In this document: positions 11,596-22,300 of the stretch, one piece after another
Layout: each line of letters opens with the position of its first letter
Numbering within the stretch: the stretch's first letter is position 1
Assembly: GCA_964035575.1 (NCBI GenBank)
Contig: OZ037865.1
Span: forward strand, 1,240,001-1,304,000
DNA: 64,000 nucleotides
Direction of reading: 5' to 3'
Origin: Rhynchopus sp. YZ270_cl-10
Taxonomy: Eukaryota > Euglenozoa > Diplonemea > Diplonemida > Diplonemidae
Position numbers and translations under genes: made by a program
Notes under the pieces: model-generated
The model's database searches: none
What the model was told of the DNA's origin: nothing
Seen by the model: only the letters and a program-made list of their open reading frames with translations

Positions 11596-12117
11596 ATGAA
11601 CACATTTGATTCTCTCGTTGTGCTGGTTGCTGCTGTATCTTGTGCAGAGGCGTACCCCACGTGGCCTAGTGTGGCTACGTGGACTGGGCACACGTCCTTC
11701 GACTACGGTGATGTGTTCACGACGTACTATGATGTGACGGGGGACGTGCCGAGGTGGGCGACGGTGCAACCCGGATATGCAACCTACATTATTGGCACCA
11801 CGCAGTACCAACTCACATTGCCACCTTTCTTCGAGACCTGCGAGCCGCAGGCAATCCCCGAGTTCCCATACCCCAAGAACCAGTTCGAGAACGCAACCCT
11901 GGTGAGCACCACCGACACCATCGACGGCACCCCTGTCGACTCGTGGGTGGGCAGCAGCAAGCTGAACTACTCCATCTCCTTTGCAACGGAGAAGGACGTG
12001 AACAGCACCATGAAGAGAATGGTGCACATCAGCGGGTCTGTAGTTGTGCACAACTACAGCACTGTGGCCTATGTTGTGCCCAAGGGTGCGCTGGATGTGC
12101 CACACATCTGCTTATAG
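11596..12117 (+). CDS. Secreted protein of unknown function, paralogue 2
   Basis: 173 aa, close to paralogue 1 along its whole length. Differences are a two-residue insertion (TSFDYGDVF) after the WTGH motif and scattered substitutions (VATWTG, PPFFETC, VVPKGALD). It has the same signal peptide, sequons and C-terminal PHICL. An AG acceptor at 11587-11588 directly precedes the ATG region. Confidence 0.75.
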   Translation: MNTFDSLVVLVAAVSCAEAYPTWPSVATWTGHTSFDYGDVFTTYYDVTGDVPRWATVQPGYATYIIGTTQYQLTLPPFFETCEPQAIPEFPYPKNQFENATLVSTTDTIDGTPVDSWVGSSKLNYSISFATEKDVNSTMKRMVHISGSVVVHNYSTVAYVVPKGALDVPHICL

Positions 12118-12214
12118 TATAATGACCCGTCGTTCTACAGTGTTGCTCTTTCTGTAGCATTGTGATGTGTGTGCCGTACGGCACTGTCACAAGCCTTACA
12201 GTCAAGCTTGTATT

Positions 12215-12225
12215 TAAGTCGTTTT
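12215..12225 (+). repeat. 11-bp direct repeat, left copy
   Basis: TAAGTCGTTTT occurs here and at 14592-14602, bracketing the insertions between paralogues 2 and 3. It could be the target duplication of the outer element at 13134-14591, offset by a few bases on the left. Confidence 0.4.
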
Positions 12226-12232
12226 TAATTAA

Positions 12233-13127
12233 CATACTTGGACCGCCCGAAATATATTTCGGGCGAATTCGGGCGGATTTTTCGGGCGCAGATCCCGAGC
12301 GCCCGAAATGTGCCCGAAATATATTTCGGGCGTTTTAAAGGGAATTTATACGTAATTCGGGCGAATTCGGGCGCATTTCGGGCGAATTTGGGCACATTTC
12401 GGGCGAATTCGGGCGCACAACCAGTATATTATGTGTGCTGGGAAGCATGCCACCAGTGTAAAAATCTAACGCTTTATTTGAAAGATTGGCACAAAATTTG
12501 TTCAAAGAAAAAAAAATTGAGCAAAAATTCCTAGTAGAACCCAACTTATATGAGTGCAGCTCTGTTAGCAGCCACGTATAAAACCGATTTCCCTAACAAT
12601 TTACACTAAAATGCTACTAAAAACGTAAAAAGGCGATTTTTCACGTTTTTGGGCATCTCCTGAGCAACTACAGACCCGAACCACCCCGAGAATGGGTCAG
12701 AACCACCCTGTGACCCGAAAATTCACAAAAATTCACCCTGAAATACGAAAAAATAGTGAAAACCCGGTTGATAGTGTGTTTTGGGTAGGAATAAGCAAAT
12801 GATAGTCAGAAAACCCGTAATTTGGTGGTGATTCTCACGGGCTCCGAAGTGCACTCAGGTGTACAAAAGTTTTCGATTCTTGCTTATTTTGACAGATTTG
12901 ACATCAAATATTTCCAAATATAAAAAGTTTTTTGCGAAAATGAGTAGAACCCTACCTAGTCGGTTTTCACTACGGAAAAAGCGCCCGAATTCGCCCGAAA
13001 TCTGCATTTCGGGCGATTTCGGGCGTTTTCGGGCGACTTCGGGCGCACAAAATCGCCCGAAATCCGCCCCTAATTCGCCCGAAATCGCCCGAAATGCCCG
13101 AAATATATTTCGGGCAGTCCAAGTATG
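12233..13127. mobile_element. TIR element with GCCCGAAAT subrepeats (non-autonomous)
   Basis: The left end CATACTTGGACCGCCCGAAA and the inverted right end CATACTTGGACTGCCCGAAA match over about 35 bp, followed by many GCCCGAAAT/TTCGGGCG subrepeats at both ends. The 895-bp element is flanked by AATTAA on both sides (12227-12232 and 13128-13133), a clean 6-bp target duplication. The centre is A-rich with no credible transposase. Confidence 0.75.
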
Positions 13128-13133
13128 AATTAA

Positions 13134-14591
13134 GGGCATGGCAAGTGTTTTTTTTGTTTCGCGTCCCCCACTCCATCCCAAATCTGTACGCACGCACGCA
13201 AAAAAAAACTAGCTAGTAAAAAAAACTACTAGCCTTGTTCGGGAAAAACCCCGCCCCCAAACTTCAACAGTAACAATATCATGTGAAGGAAAACGCTGGC
13301 ATTTGCATTTTTGAGCCAATCCCAGGAAGTGGTGGGGTCATTTTGCAGAAATGGCCAAGTTGTTGACCTATAGAAAAAATTCACTGTACAATACACTGTA
13401 CAATACACTGTACACACTGTACAGTACAGTACAGTACAGTACAGTACAGTACAGTACAGTACAGTACAGTACAGTACAGTACAGTACAGTACAGTACAGT
13501 ACAGTACAGTACAGTACAGTACAGTACAGTACAGTACAGTACAGTACAGTACAGTACAGTACAGTACAGTACAGTACAGTACAGTACAGTACAGTACAGT
13601 ACAGTACAGTACAGTACAGTACAGTACAGTACAGTACAGTACAGTACAGTACAGTACAGTACAGTACAGTACAGTACAGTACAGTACAGTACAGTACAGT
13701 ACAGTACAGTACAGTACAGTACAGTACAGTACAGTACAGTACAGTACAGTACAGTACAGTACAGTACAGTACAGTACAGTACAGTACAGTACAGTACAGT
13801 ACAGTACAGTACAGTACAGTACAGTACAGTACAGTACAGTACAGTACAGTACAGTACAGTACAGTACAGTACAGTACAGTACAGTACAGTACAGTACAGT
13901 ACAGTACAGTACAGTACAGTACAGTACAGTACAGTACAGTACAGTACAGTACAGTACAGTACAGTACAGTACAGTACAGTACAGTACAGTACAGTCTGTA
14001 GGGGTTGAAAAAAAATTTTCCCCGAGAAAACCACTTTTTTGGGATAATTCAGCGCATTAGAAAATTTTGCGACCCCGCTCGGTTAGAACCGTGACTCTGT
14101 GTGACCCTTACCACCGTGAGAGTAAACACCAAAAAACGGGAAAAATAAAAATAAAAAGGGGTACCCCCTCCAGATTCCCCGTGGTTCGCCCGTATGTCTC
14201 CCGCGGTTGTACCGCGTACAACGGTTCACACCATCTCAGAGGAGAAAAAATAAAGTCACGTATTTCCAGAAATACCCCCCACGTACGCGTACTGATACGT
14301 ATCAGTACGTATTGTCGAACGCTGGTGACGGGTCAATGTACAGTGAAACCCACCATGTGATTTTTTGTGATTTTTTGTGGTCCAGGTTTTTTTTTTTTTT
14401 TGTGTTTTTTGCGGCGCACCCCCCGTCGCCACCCCATTTTTGTTTGCGGTCGGGCACCGACCACGCCACCAAGTCGAGTACCTCTAGAGGTAACCCTAAA
14501 CTAGTTTTTTTTCGGACTAGTTTTTTTTTCCCAATTCTCAAAAATCTGTACGCACGCAGGACGCGAAACAATAGAAATACTTGCCATGCCC
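13134..14591. mobile_element. TIR element carrying the ACAGT satellite
   Basis: Left GGGCATGGCAAGT...GTTTCGCGTCC...AAAAAAAAACTAG is repeated inverted at 14591 downward, giving imperfect TIRs of about 100 bp. TAA touches both ends, and an 11-bp TAAGTCGTTTT lies on both outer flanks. The interior is dominated by the 575-bp ACAGT array. The preceding element (12233-13127) inserted directly beside it. Confidence 0.6.
13421..13995. repeat. ACAGT satellite, about 115 units of 5 bp
   Basis: Perfect ACAGT tandem repeat; the complement reads TACTG. It is preceded by degenerate ACTGTACAAT units. Reading frames of 216-217 codons across it are artefacts of a repeat without stops. Confidence 0.97.
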
Positions 14592-14665
14592 TAAGTCGTT
14601 TTCACCCCCCTTTTTTTTTACTTAAACCGCCTGCATTAACGTCGGCTTAATTAAAGTCTTGACTG

Positions 14666-15310
14666 TATATTTGTACTTTGTACAACTAAGCAATGCAACC
14701 CTGTACAGGTGTTCCAAATTTACTTATTTTTATGAATCTAATTATTTTTTCCGTGTCTTTTTGTGTTCGCACCCAGGTGATATGATCACATGCGTTGTGC
14801 GAAAAGTGTGAAACTTAATTAAAAGACCCACTTCCAGTCCAATGAGCAAGAAACCAGTCTTTGTTCCCCCCCTTCTGTTGATGCGGAACAGTCATTCGTG
14901 TCACAGGAGAGCAGGGGTGCTTTATTGTCCTTTGTGTTCATTGGCGGAAATTGATGTCCCTTCCCCTTTTTTTTTTCTCCCTGTGGGCAGACCACTTGGA
15001 GGTTTCATCGCTGCTCTCTTGTTTGGAAGGTGCCGCGTGTGGGGTGCTTTCTTTCCACTAGTTTAAGGTTTTGTTCAGAACACCCATTTGTTCTAATAGG
15101 ACATATGGTTGGACCTGGCTCTGTTTTCCCATCTACACTGCCCTAAAATCTTTTGTGAACAGCAAACACAAATGCTTTTCGGCAAAAAAAGAACATACCG
15201 TCCGAGCAAAACAGAGAGAACCAACCATTTTTTCCTTTTTTACCGCCAACTTTTCCCCCCTGAACGTCCACCATGCCACCACCAGCTTACACACCTTATC
15301 CAGTACTAAT
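14666..15310. repeat. Duplicated spacer/upstream block, copy B
   Basis: Near-identical to 10968-11595: the same TTTGTACTTTGT(A/G)..ACTAA start, CCCAGGTGATATGATCACAT segment and TTATCCAG acceptor before the ATG. It shows that the paralogue cluster arose by unequal duplication of a gene-plus-upstream unit, later split by transposons. Confidence 0.75.
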
Positions 15311-15874
15311 ATGAACACATTTGGTTCTCTCGTTATGCTGGTTGCTGCTGCCTCTTGTGCAGAGGCGTACCCCACGTGGCCTAGTGTGGCTACGTGGACT
15401 GGGAATGCGAGTGAATATGCGGGCGGCAATGCGCGCTTCACTGCGTACTACGACATGTCAGGGGATGTACCGAAGTGGGCTGTGACCATTGAGGGCACTG
15501 GTAGGACGACGTACATCATCGGCAACACTATGTATCATGCGACTTACCCACCCATGTTCGAGACCTGCGAGCCGCAGGCAATCCCCGAGTTCCCGTACCC
15601 CAAGAACCAGTTCGAGAACGCAACCCTGGTGAGCACCACCGACACCATCGACGGCACCCCTGTCGACTCGTGGGTGGGCAGCAGCAAGCTGAACTACTCC
15701 ATCTCCTTTGCAACGGAGAAGGACGTGAACAGCACCATGAAGAGAATGGTGCACATCAACGAAGCACCGCAGTTTGGACCAACGTGGACGACAGTGTTCA
15801 ACTACCACACCGTGCAGTACGAGGTGCCGAAGGATGCCTTGGTTCTTCCCCGTCTCTGTCCCGTGTCTCTGTGA
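15311..15874 (+). CDS. Secreted protein of unknown function, paralogue 3 (mosaic)
   Basis: 187 aa. The signal peptide and the middle block (FETCEPQAIPEFPYPKNQFE through NSTMKRMVHI) match paralogues 1 and 2 almost base for base. Two flanking blocks have diverged strongly: residues about 36-78 (NASEYAGGNARFTAYYDMSG and on) and the C-terminus (NEAPQFGPTWTTVFNYHTVQ and on). A sharp mosaic like this suggests gene conversion of the middle, or replacement of exposed loops. An acceptor-like AG lies at 15302-15303. Confidence 0.75.
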   Translation: MNTFGSLVMLVAAASCAEAYPTWPSVATWTGNASEYAGGNARFTAYYDMSGDVPKWAVTIEGTGRTTYIIGNTMYHATYPPMFETCEPQAIPEFPYPKNQFENATLVSTTDTIDGTPVDSWVGSSKLNYSISFATEKDVNSTMKRMVHINEAPQFGPTWTTVFNYHTVQYEVPKDALVLPRLCPVSL

Positions 15875-16828
15875 CCCGCCCCCCACCTTCATTTCTTTGT
15901 TCGCTCCTCCCCTGCACACAGTGTACCCCGTCTTCTTGTCCTCTTGTTTTTGTGTTTGCACCCAGGTGATATGATCACATGTGTTGTGTGAAAAGAGTGC
16001 TTTTGTAATCGGGACAAGATTATTTTTTTTTGAATAAATGTTGAACTCTGTTGAAAATAAAATGAAACGGAACATGGGGGAGAAGTGGATGAACACTTCG
16101 ACAAACCAGAACATTGTTTTTTCCCCTATTTTTTTCCTTCTGTCAAATCATCCCACACGTTCTTAGCAATGCGGGTTCTGGCAAGCATTCTGTATTATTT
16201 TTTTATTTGACAGGTGCTACGACAGCGTGGCGTAGGGCAGTAATTCTGTGATCCCGCATCTTTCCATTTCAACGAAAAAGAAAAACCTCGCACGGGTCTT
16301 CCACAGAGCAAAGCGTCTTCTTTTGTTGCGGAGAAACCTAAGGCAAACAACCCACTTCCAGTCCAATGAGCAAGAAACCTGTCTTTGTTCCCCCCCCCCT
16401 TCTGTTGATGCGGAACAGTCATTCGTGTCACAGAGCTGGGGTGTTTTATTGTTCTTGTGTTCATTGGCGGAAGTTGACGTCCCTTCCCCTTTCTCCCTGT
16501 GGGCAGACCACTTGGAGGTTTCATCGCTGCTCTCTTGTTTGGAAGATGCCATGTGTGGGGTGCTTTCTATTGGCAGGTTGCAGAGGAACATTCATCTTTC
16601 AATATTTTTCGTGGTACACTGACTGAAGAGGGCTTTGTATTCCAAGCCACATTCTTCTTTTCCGCTCTTTTTTTAGGACAAATTTAAACAAAAAAAGGTG
16701 TCAGAGCGCACGTACCCCATTTCACTCATACGCCGCACGTCCTCAAGTCCCCTTTGTCTCGACACCACAACACAGATCTATATTGTACCTCTCGCCACTG
16801 CTCACTCACATACACCAAATAACGTACA
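15875..16828. other. Spacer with a third, partial copy of the upstream block
   Basis: 15953-16000 and 16344-16570 match the block before paralogues 2 and 3, with an unrelated 350-bp stretch between them. The gene that follows is the LPMO, not another paralogue. Confidence 0.6.
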
Positions 16829-17791
16829 ATGGTGAAGCACACTGCGCTGTGTGTGCTGCTGTGTGCATCGCAGGTGTACGGACACGGCCACGTTGTGACA
16901 CCGCCGTCGCGTGTGGAGCTCTGCAAGACAGGGGGCAACGCAAACTGCGGGCAGATCGTCTGGGAGCCCTACAGCGTGGAGGGTCCTGACGGGTGGCCGG
17001 CAGACGGGACGATTGCGGCAGGAGGTGGACACTCGCGCTTCCCGGAGCTGAACGTGCAGACGGCGACACGCTGGGAGAGGGTTGCGATGTCGTCGGGGCC
17101 AACGAAGTTTGCGTGGAAGTTTCTTGTGAACCACGTGACGAAAGACTACAAGTACTACATCACGCGTGTGGGGTGGGACGTGGCGGCACCGCTGACACGG
17201 GCAACGTTTGAGACTGCACCCTTCTGCGTTGTGGACGGGGGGATGACAGAGCCACCGGCACTTGACGAGCACACCTGCAACGTGCCGACACGCGAGGGAT
17301 ACCACATCATTCTGAGCGTGTGGGATGTGGGTGACACATCGAACAGCTTCTTCAACGTGATTGACGCCATGTTCTCTGGTGGTGCCAGCCCTCCTGTGCC
17401 TGTGCCGACAGTACCAGTCCCTGTGCCGACCTCACCTGCGACACCTCCCGTCGTGTGCACGATGTTGGAGGCTGTGCACTGCATGTACGTTGCGTGTGTG
17501 CAGGACCCTGCCTGCTGCGAGGAGCAGGCAGGTGCGTCCTGTGCTGTGTACAAGACACACTACGCACAGTGCGTGCAGGGTGCACCGTCGCCTTCGACAC
17601 CACCGCCAACACCACCTGTCACAACACCGCCGGCACCAACACCAACAACCACAACACCACCGACCCTTCCCGTCTGCACGACTGATGTGCACTGTGTCTA
17701 CGCTGCGTGCAAGCAGGACCGTGCCTGCTGCGAGGGGCAGGCAGGTGCCACGTGTGTGGTCTACAACGCGCACTACGCGCAGTGCATGTGA
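16829..17791 (+). CDS. AA10-type lytic polysaccharide monooxygenase with two Cys-rich modules
   Basis: 320 aa, secreted. Signal peptide residues 1-18; the mature protein starts at His19 (HGHVVTPPSR), as the copper histidine brace requires. The second brace histidine is His102 in FLVNHVTKDYKYYIT, and the axial-position aromatic is in SNSFFNVIDAMF (Phe174/175). DGTIAAGGG and LNVQTATRW are also AA10-like. AA10 enzymes oxidatively cleave chitin or cellulose. After a Pro/Val/Thr linker come two repeated modules of about 40 residues, each with six cysteines (C..HC.Y.AC.QD.ACCE.QAGA.C.VY..HYAQC), joined by a Pro/Thr linker. They may bind polysaccharide, but I do not recognise the family. The gene is GC-rich relative to its surroundings and intronless. 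Confidence 0.85.
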   Translation: MVKHTALCVLLCASQVYGHGHVVTPPSRVELCKTGGNANCGQIVWEPYSVEGPDGWPADGTIAAGGGHSRFPELNVQTATRWERVAMSSGPTKFAWKFLVNHVTKDYKYYITRVGWDVAAPLTRATFETAPFCVVDGGMTEPPALDEHTCNVPTREGYHIILSVWDVGDTSNSFFNVIDAMFSGGASPPVPVPTVPVPVPTSPATPPVVCTMLEAVHCMYVACVQDPACCEEQAGASCAVYKTHYAQCVQGAPSPSTPPPTPPVTTPPAPTPTTTTPPTLPVCTTDVHCVYAACKQDRACCEGQAGATCVVYNAHYAQCM

Positions 17792-18326
17792 ACGAAGGCG
17801 CACGCACTCCTCCCTCCCCCTTCTAAGCAGCGTCTGCGACTACCCTTCTCTGTTCAACTCTACGGCGGCTTCGCCTCGCCCACATGTCCACTGCATTCGA
17901 CCTGCAACCTATCTTCTATTCTGCTGTTGACTACACCGCCACACTCTTCACTGAGGAGACCGGGGTGTGGAGACGGCACACATTAGTACAAATATCTACT
18001 TTACCTTGTGCAGCTTATTGTGCATCTATATTTTTATCGGCTTCTCTGTTGCATTGCGCATGTTTATGGTACTTTGCAGAGGCTTTGATGCCCCTTGAAG
18101 GTGCAGCTGTGTGCAGTGCAATGGTGCAACATTATATACAATCAAGACAAGCCCACTGCTGCTGCCGGTGCTCGGCAGGTGGGCAAGGTTCTATTCCTCT
18201 CCTCGTTGTGCTTTCTTCTTCTTTTTACCGTTCGTTTTTTCCCCTCTTTCTGCCATTGAGGTGGCTTTACTACCCATTTCACTTTTATTTAGGTTTAGCG
18301 AAGAGCTTAGATTCCTAAATAATAAA

Positions 18327-18358
18327 AATCACTAAGCAGAAGCTTGAGTTCATCTTAC
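18327..18358 (+). ncRNA. Conserved intergenic hairpin, copy 6 (partial)
   Basis: ATCACTAAGCAGAAGCTTGA with TTCATCTTACG following. The apical AAGC/GCTT stem and the 3' TCATCTTAC are kept; the basal 5' arm is degraded. Confidence 0.4.
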
Positions 18359-18501
18359 GTTTTTATTTTCAAGCCTGCTCCAATCCCAATGTCCACCCAC
18401 ATCACCTTTCATGAGTACTTTTTATATTTTCAAAAAAAAGCAAGGGTACATTTGTCGCACCCTCTTTGCTTTCTTTTCGTTTCATTTAAGAAAAGAAAGT
18501 A

Positions 18502-18943
18502 CCGTCTTTTGAAAAAATATGGACCAGAAATAACATGGACCAGAATAATGATGGACCAGAACAATCATGGACCTTTTGGGATTTTTTTTTTTTTTTATGG
18601 ACCTATTTTTCTGGTCCGACATATGTGTGGGGTTTTTTTGTACTTGTCCAGAATTTTGACAGGGAGTCGCGCGCGCGAAGCGCGTGCGACGACCGCTTGT
18701 GTGGGGAGAAAGCTCGGAATGGGTCTACCGGGCCACATATAAGCCGAGATGCCCCGCCAACGTGCGGTACCGAAAGCTCGGAATGGGTCTGAAAATGGAC
18801 AAGTTCAAAAAAAAAAAGCCTAACACAGATGGACCAGAAATAACATGGACCAGAACAATGATGGACCAGAACAATTATGGACTTTTTGGGATTTTTTTTT
18901 TTTATGGACCTATTTTTCTGGTCCATAATTTTTCAAAAGACGG
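18502..18943. mobile_element. TIR element with GGACCAGAA subrepeats
   Basis: CCGTCTTTTGAAAAA(A)TATGGACCAG at the left is inverted at the right (CTGGTCCATAATTTTTCAAA). TA flanks both ends, as in Tc1/mariner-type insertions. A 95-bp module with poly-T is directly repeated inside. The centre (18660-18730) shares about 60 bp, inverted, with the element at 33230-34016. Confidence 0.55.
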
Positions 18944-19257
18944 TATATGAAATAATATTTTCTTCTTTGTCACAGTCCCAAGTGGTGACTGAATTCATCA
19001 AAAGCCCCCCACCCCTTTTCTAGATAGTCTGTTGGATAAACAATCTGGGTGCACTGTTCTCATAGCACTGCTCTTTGTTGTCGCTTTCAATTGCTGAAGA
19101 TTCAGTCCTCTTGCCAGCATGTGCCCCATGTGTGTTGATGGACACCCATTCTCTGTTGGTGCTGAGGTCGGAGGTTGCCCATGTGTGGGACAACATGTGC
19201 TGTGGTGTGGCCAAATGTTGTAATCTGCGTTCAGTGTTCCTGAGGATCTCTTCTTTG

Positions 19258-19292
19258 AAGTGACCAAGCATGAGAGGCTTGCCACCATCTTA
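19258..19292 (+). ncRNA. Conserved intergenic hairpin, copy 7
   Basis: AAGTGAC-CAAGC-ATGAGAG-GCTTG-CCACC-ATCTTAC. The apical stem is CAAGC/GCTTG where other copies have CTAAG/CTTAG, a paired change. It ends about 37 nt before the LamG gene start, just ahead of the acceptor-like AG. Confidence 0.55.
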
Positions 19293-19322
19293 CTTTCTTT
19301 GCATCCACCACCCCACACACAC

Positions 19323-19324
19323 AG
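19323..19324 (+). promoter_or_regulatory. Acceptor-like AG before the LamG gene
   Basis: CATCCACCACCCCACACACA then CAG, with only ATAT before ATG 19329. A 5'-UTR intron is unlikely to leave four bases, so trans-splicing is attractive. Confidence 0.4.
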
Positions 19325-19328
19325 ATAT

Positions 19329-22300
19329 ATGCCAACCATGTGCCGTCTTGTGACACTGCTCACGCTAGCTTCTGCTGTGAGTCGTTCCGTTGCCTACGAA
19401 GAACCTGACTGCCCCCTCCAGAACGATGTTGACTTTGCTGAAAGCAGCGCCTTCGACCCAAACCTTCCCCTCACCTTCGGTGGTGGCATTGTGATTGAGA
19501 TGAACGTGACCACGCCAAGTTCTTATTCAAAAAACGCACGTGTGTTCAGCTTTTCCAACTACGGAAAGGATGTTGTGAGGATAAGCGTGGTGTATGGTGC
19601 GGCACTCTATTTTGGTGTCAGTCGGGGTTCTGGGAGTGTGTCGGGTATCACATCGCGTTATGGTTACAATGGTGTGACGCTACCAGTTCGTGCTGTGGTC
19701 CTCCCAGGAAGCACTGCAGACAGTACAACGGGGAAGTGTTTCTTGTACATTAACGGGACTCTCAGCAGTTACGGAGACTGTCCCCTCCCAACCTTTGTGG
19801 AGCGTCGTGCGAACTTCATTGGTCACGACCTGGATGACAGCAACCCAACTTTTCAAGGCACAGTTGCAAACTTCACACTGAAGGCGTGTCAGGTGACTCC
19901 AAGTGTGCCCACACCACTGCCATACCCACAGTGTCTTCTCCAGAACGATGTTGACTTTGCTGAAAGCAGCGCCTTCGACCCAAACCTTCCCCTCACATTC
20001 GGTGGTGGCATTGTGATTGAGATGACCGTGACCACGCCAAGTTCTTATTCAAAAAACGCACGTGTGTTCAGCTTTTCCAACTACGGAAAGGATGTTGTGC
20101 GGATAAGCGTGGTGTATGGTGCGGCACTCTATTTTGGTGTCAGTCGGGGTTCTGCAGGAGTGACGGGTATCGAATCGCGTTATGGTTACAATAGTGCGAC
20201 GTTAAAAGTTCGTGCTGTGATCCTCCCAGGAAGCACTGCAGACAGCACAACGGGACAGTGTTTCTTGTACATCAACAATGTGCTTGAGGCCTATTCTTCA
20301 AGCTGTCAAATTCCAACCTTTGTGGAGCGTCGTGCGAATTTCATTGGTCATGACCTGGATGACAGCAACCCAACTTTTCAAGGCACAGTTGCAAACTTCA
20401 CACTGAAGGCGTGCAACCTGACTCCGAGTGTGCCCACACCACTGCCATCCCCACAGTGTCTTCTCCAGAACGATGTGAACTTTGCTGAAAGCAGCGCCTT
20501 CGACCCGAACATTCCCCTCACATTCGGTGGTGGCATTGTGATTGAGATGACCGTGACCACGCCAAGTTCTTATTCAAAAAACGCACGTGTGTTCAGCTTT
20601 TCCAACTACGGAAAGGATGTTGTGAGGATAAGCGTGGTGTATGGTGCGGCACTCTATTTTGGTGTCAGTCGGGGTTCTGCAGGAGTGACGGGTATCGAAT
20701 CGCGTTATGGTTACAATAGTGCGACGTTAAAAGTTCGTGCTGTGGTCCTCCCAGGAAGTACTGCAGACAGCACAACGGGGAAGTGTTTCTTGTACATCAA
20801 CAATGTGCTTGAGGCCTATTCTTCAAGCTGTCAAATTCCAACCTTTGTGGAGCGTCGTGCGAACTTCATTGGTCACGACCTGGATGACAGCAACCCAACT
20901 TTTCAAGGCACAGTTGCAAACTTCACACTGAAGGCGTGCAACGTGACTCCAAGTGTGCCCACACCACTGCCATCCCCACAGTGTCTTCTCCAGAACGATG
21001 TGAACTTTGCTGAAAGCAGCGCCTTCGACCCAAACCTTCCCCTCACATTCGGTGGTGGCATTGTGATTGAGATGACCGTGACCACGCCAAGTTCTTATTC
21101 AAAAAACGCACGTGTGTTCAGCTTTTCCAACTACGGAAAGGATGTTGTGAGGATAAGCGTGGTGTATGGTGCGGCACTCTATTTTGGTGTCAGTCGGGGT
21201 TCTGCAGGAGTGACGGGTATCGAATCGCGTTATGGTTACAATAGTGCGACGTTAAAAGTTCGTGCTGTGATCCTCCCAGGAAGTACTGCAGACAGCACAA
21301 CGGGGAAGTGTTTCTTGTACATCAACAATGTGCTTGAGGCCTATTCTTCAAGCTGTCAAATTCCAACCTTTGTGGAGCGTCGTGCGAACTTCATTGGTCA
21401 CGACCTGGATGACAGCAACCCAACTTTTCAAGGCACAGTTGCAAACTTCACACTGAAGGCGTGCAACCTGACTCCGAGTGTGCCCACACCACTGCCATCC
21501 CCACAGTGTCTTCTCCAGAACGATGTGAACTTTGCTGAAAGCAGCGCCTTCGACCCGAACATTCCCCTCACATTCGGTGGTGGCATTGTGATTGAGATGA
21601 CCGTGACCACGCCAAGTTCTTATTCAAAAAACGCACGTGTGTTCAGCTTTTCCAACTACGGAAAGGATGTTGTGAGGATAAGCGTGGTGTATGGTGCGGC
21701 ACTCTATTTTGGTGTCAGTCGGGGTTCTGCAGGAGTGACGGGTATCGAATCGCGTTATGGTTACAATAGTGCGACGTTAAAAGTTCGTGCTGTGGTCCTC
21801 CCAGGAAGTACTGCAGACAGCACAACGGGGAAGTGTTTCTTGTACATCAACAATGTGCTTGAGGCCTATTCTTCAAGCTGTCAAATTCCAACCTTTGTGG
21901 AGCGTCGTGCGAACTTCATTGGTCACGACCTGGATGACAGCAACCCAACTTTTCAAGGCACAGTTGCAAACTTCACACTGAAGGCGTGCAACGTGACTCC
22001 AAGTGTGCCCACACCACTGCCATCCCCACAGTGTCTTCTCCAGAACGATGTGAACTTTGCTGAAAGCAGCGCCTTCGACCCAAACCTTCCCCTCACATTC
22101 GGTGGTGGCATTGTGATTGAGATGACCGTGACCACGCCAAGTTCTTATTCAAAAAACGCACGTGTGTTCAGCTTTTCCAACTACGGAAAGGATGTTGTGA
22201 GGATAAGCGTGGTGTATGGTGCGGCACTCTATTTTGGTGTCAGTCGGGGTTCTGCAGGAGTGACGGGTATCGAATCGCGTTATGGTTACAATAGTGCGAC

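Larger units (their letters stand above)
17792..19257. other. Spacer after the LPMO gene
   Basis: No gene recognised. It contains hairpin copy 6 (18327) and a TIR element (18502-18943). Confidence 0.5.

Noticed and set aside
13351-14034. Long open frames of YSTVQ- or YCTVL-type repeats
   Set aside because: A 5-bp satellite without stops is open in several frames on both strands; no start context or non-repeat domain.
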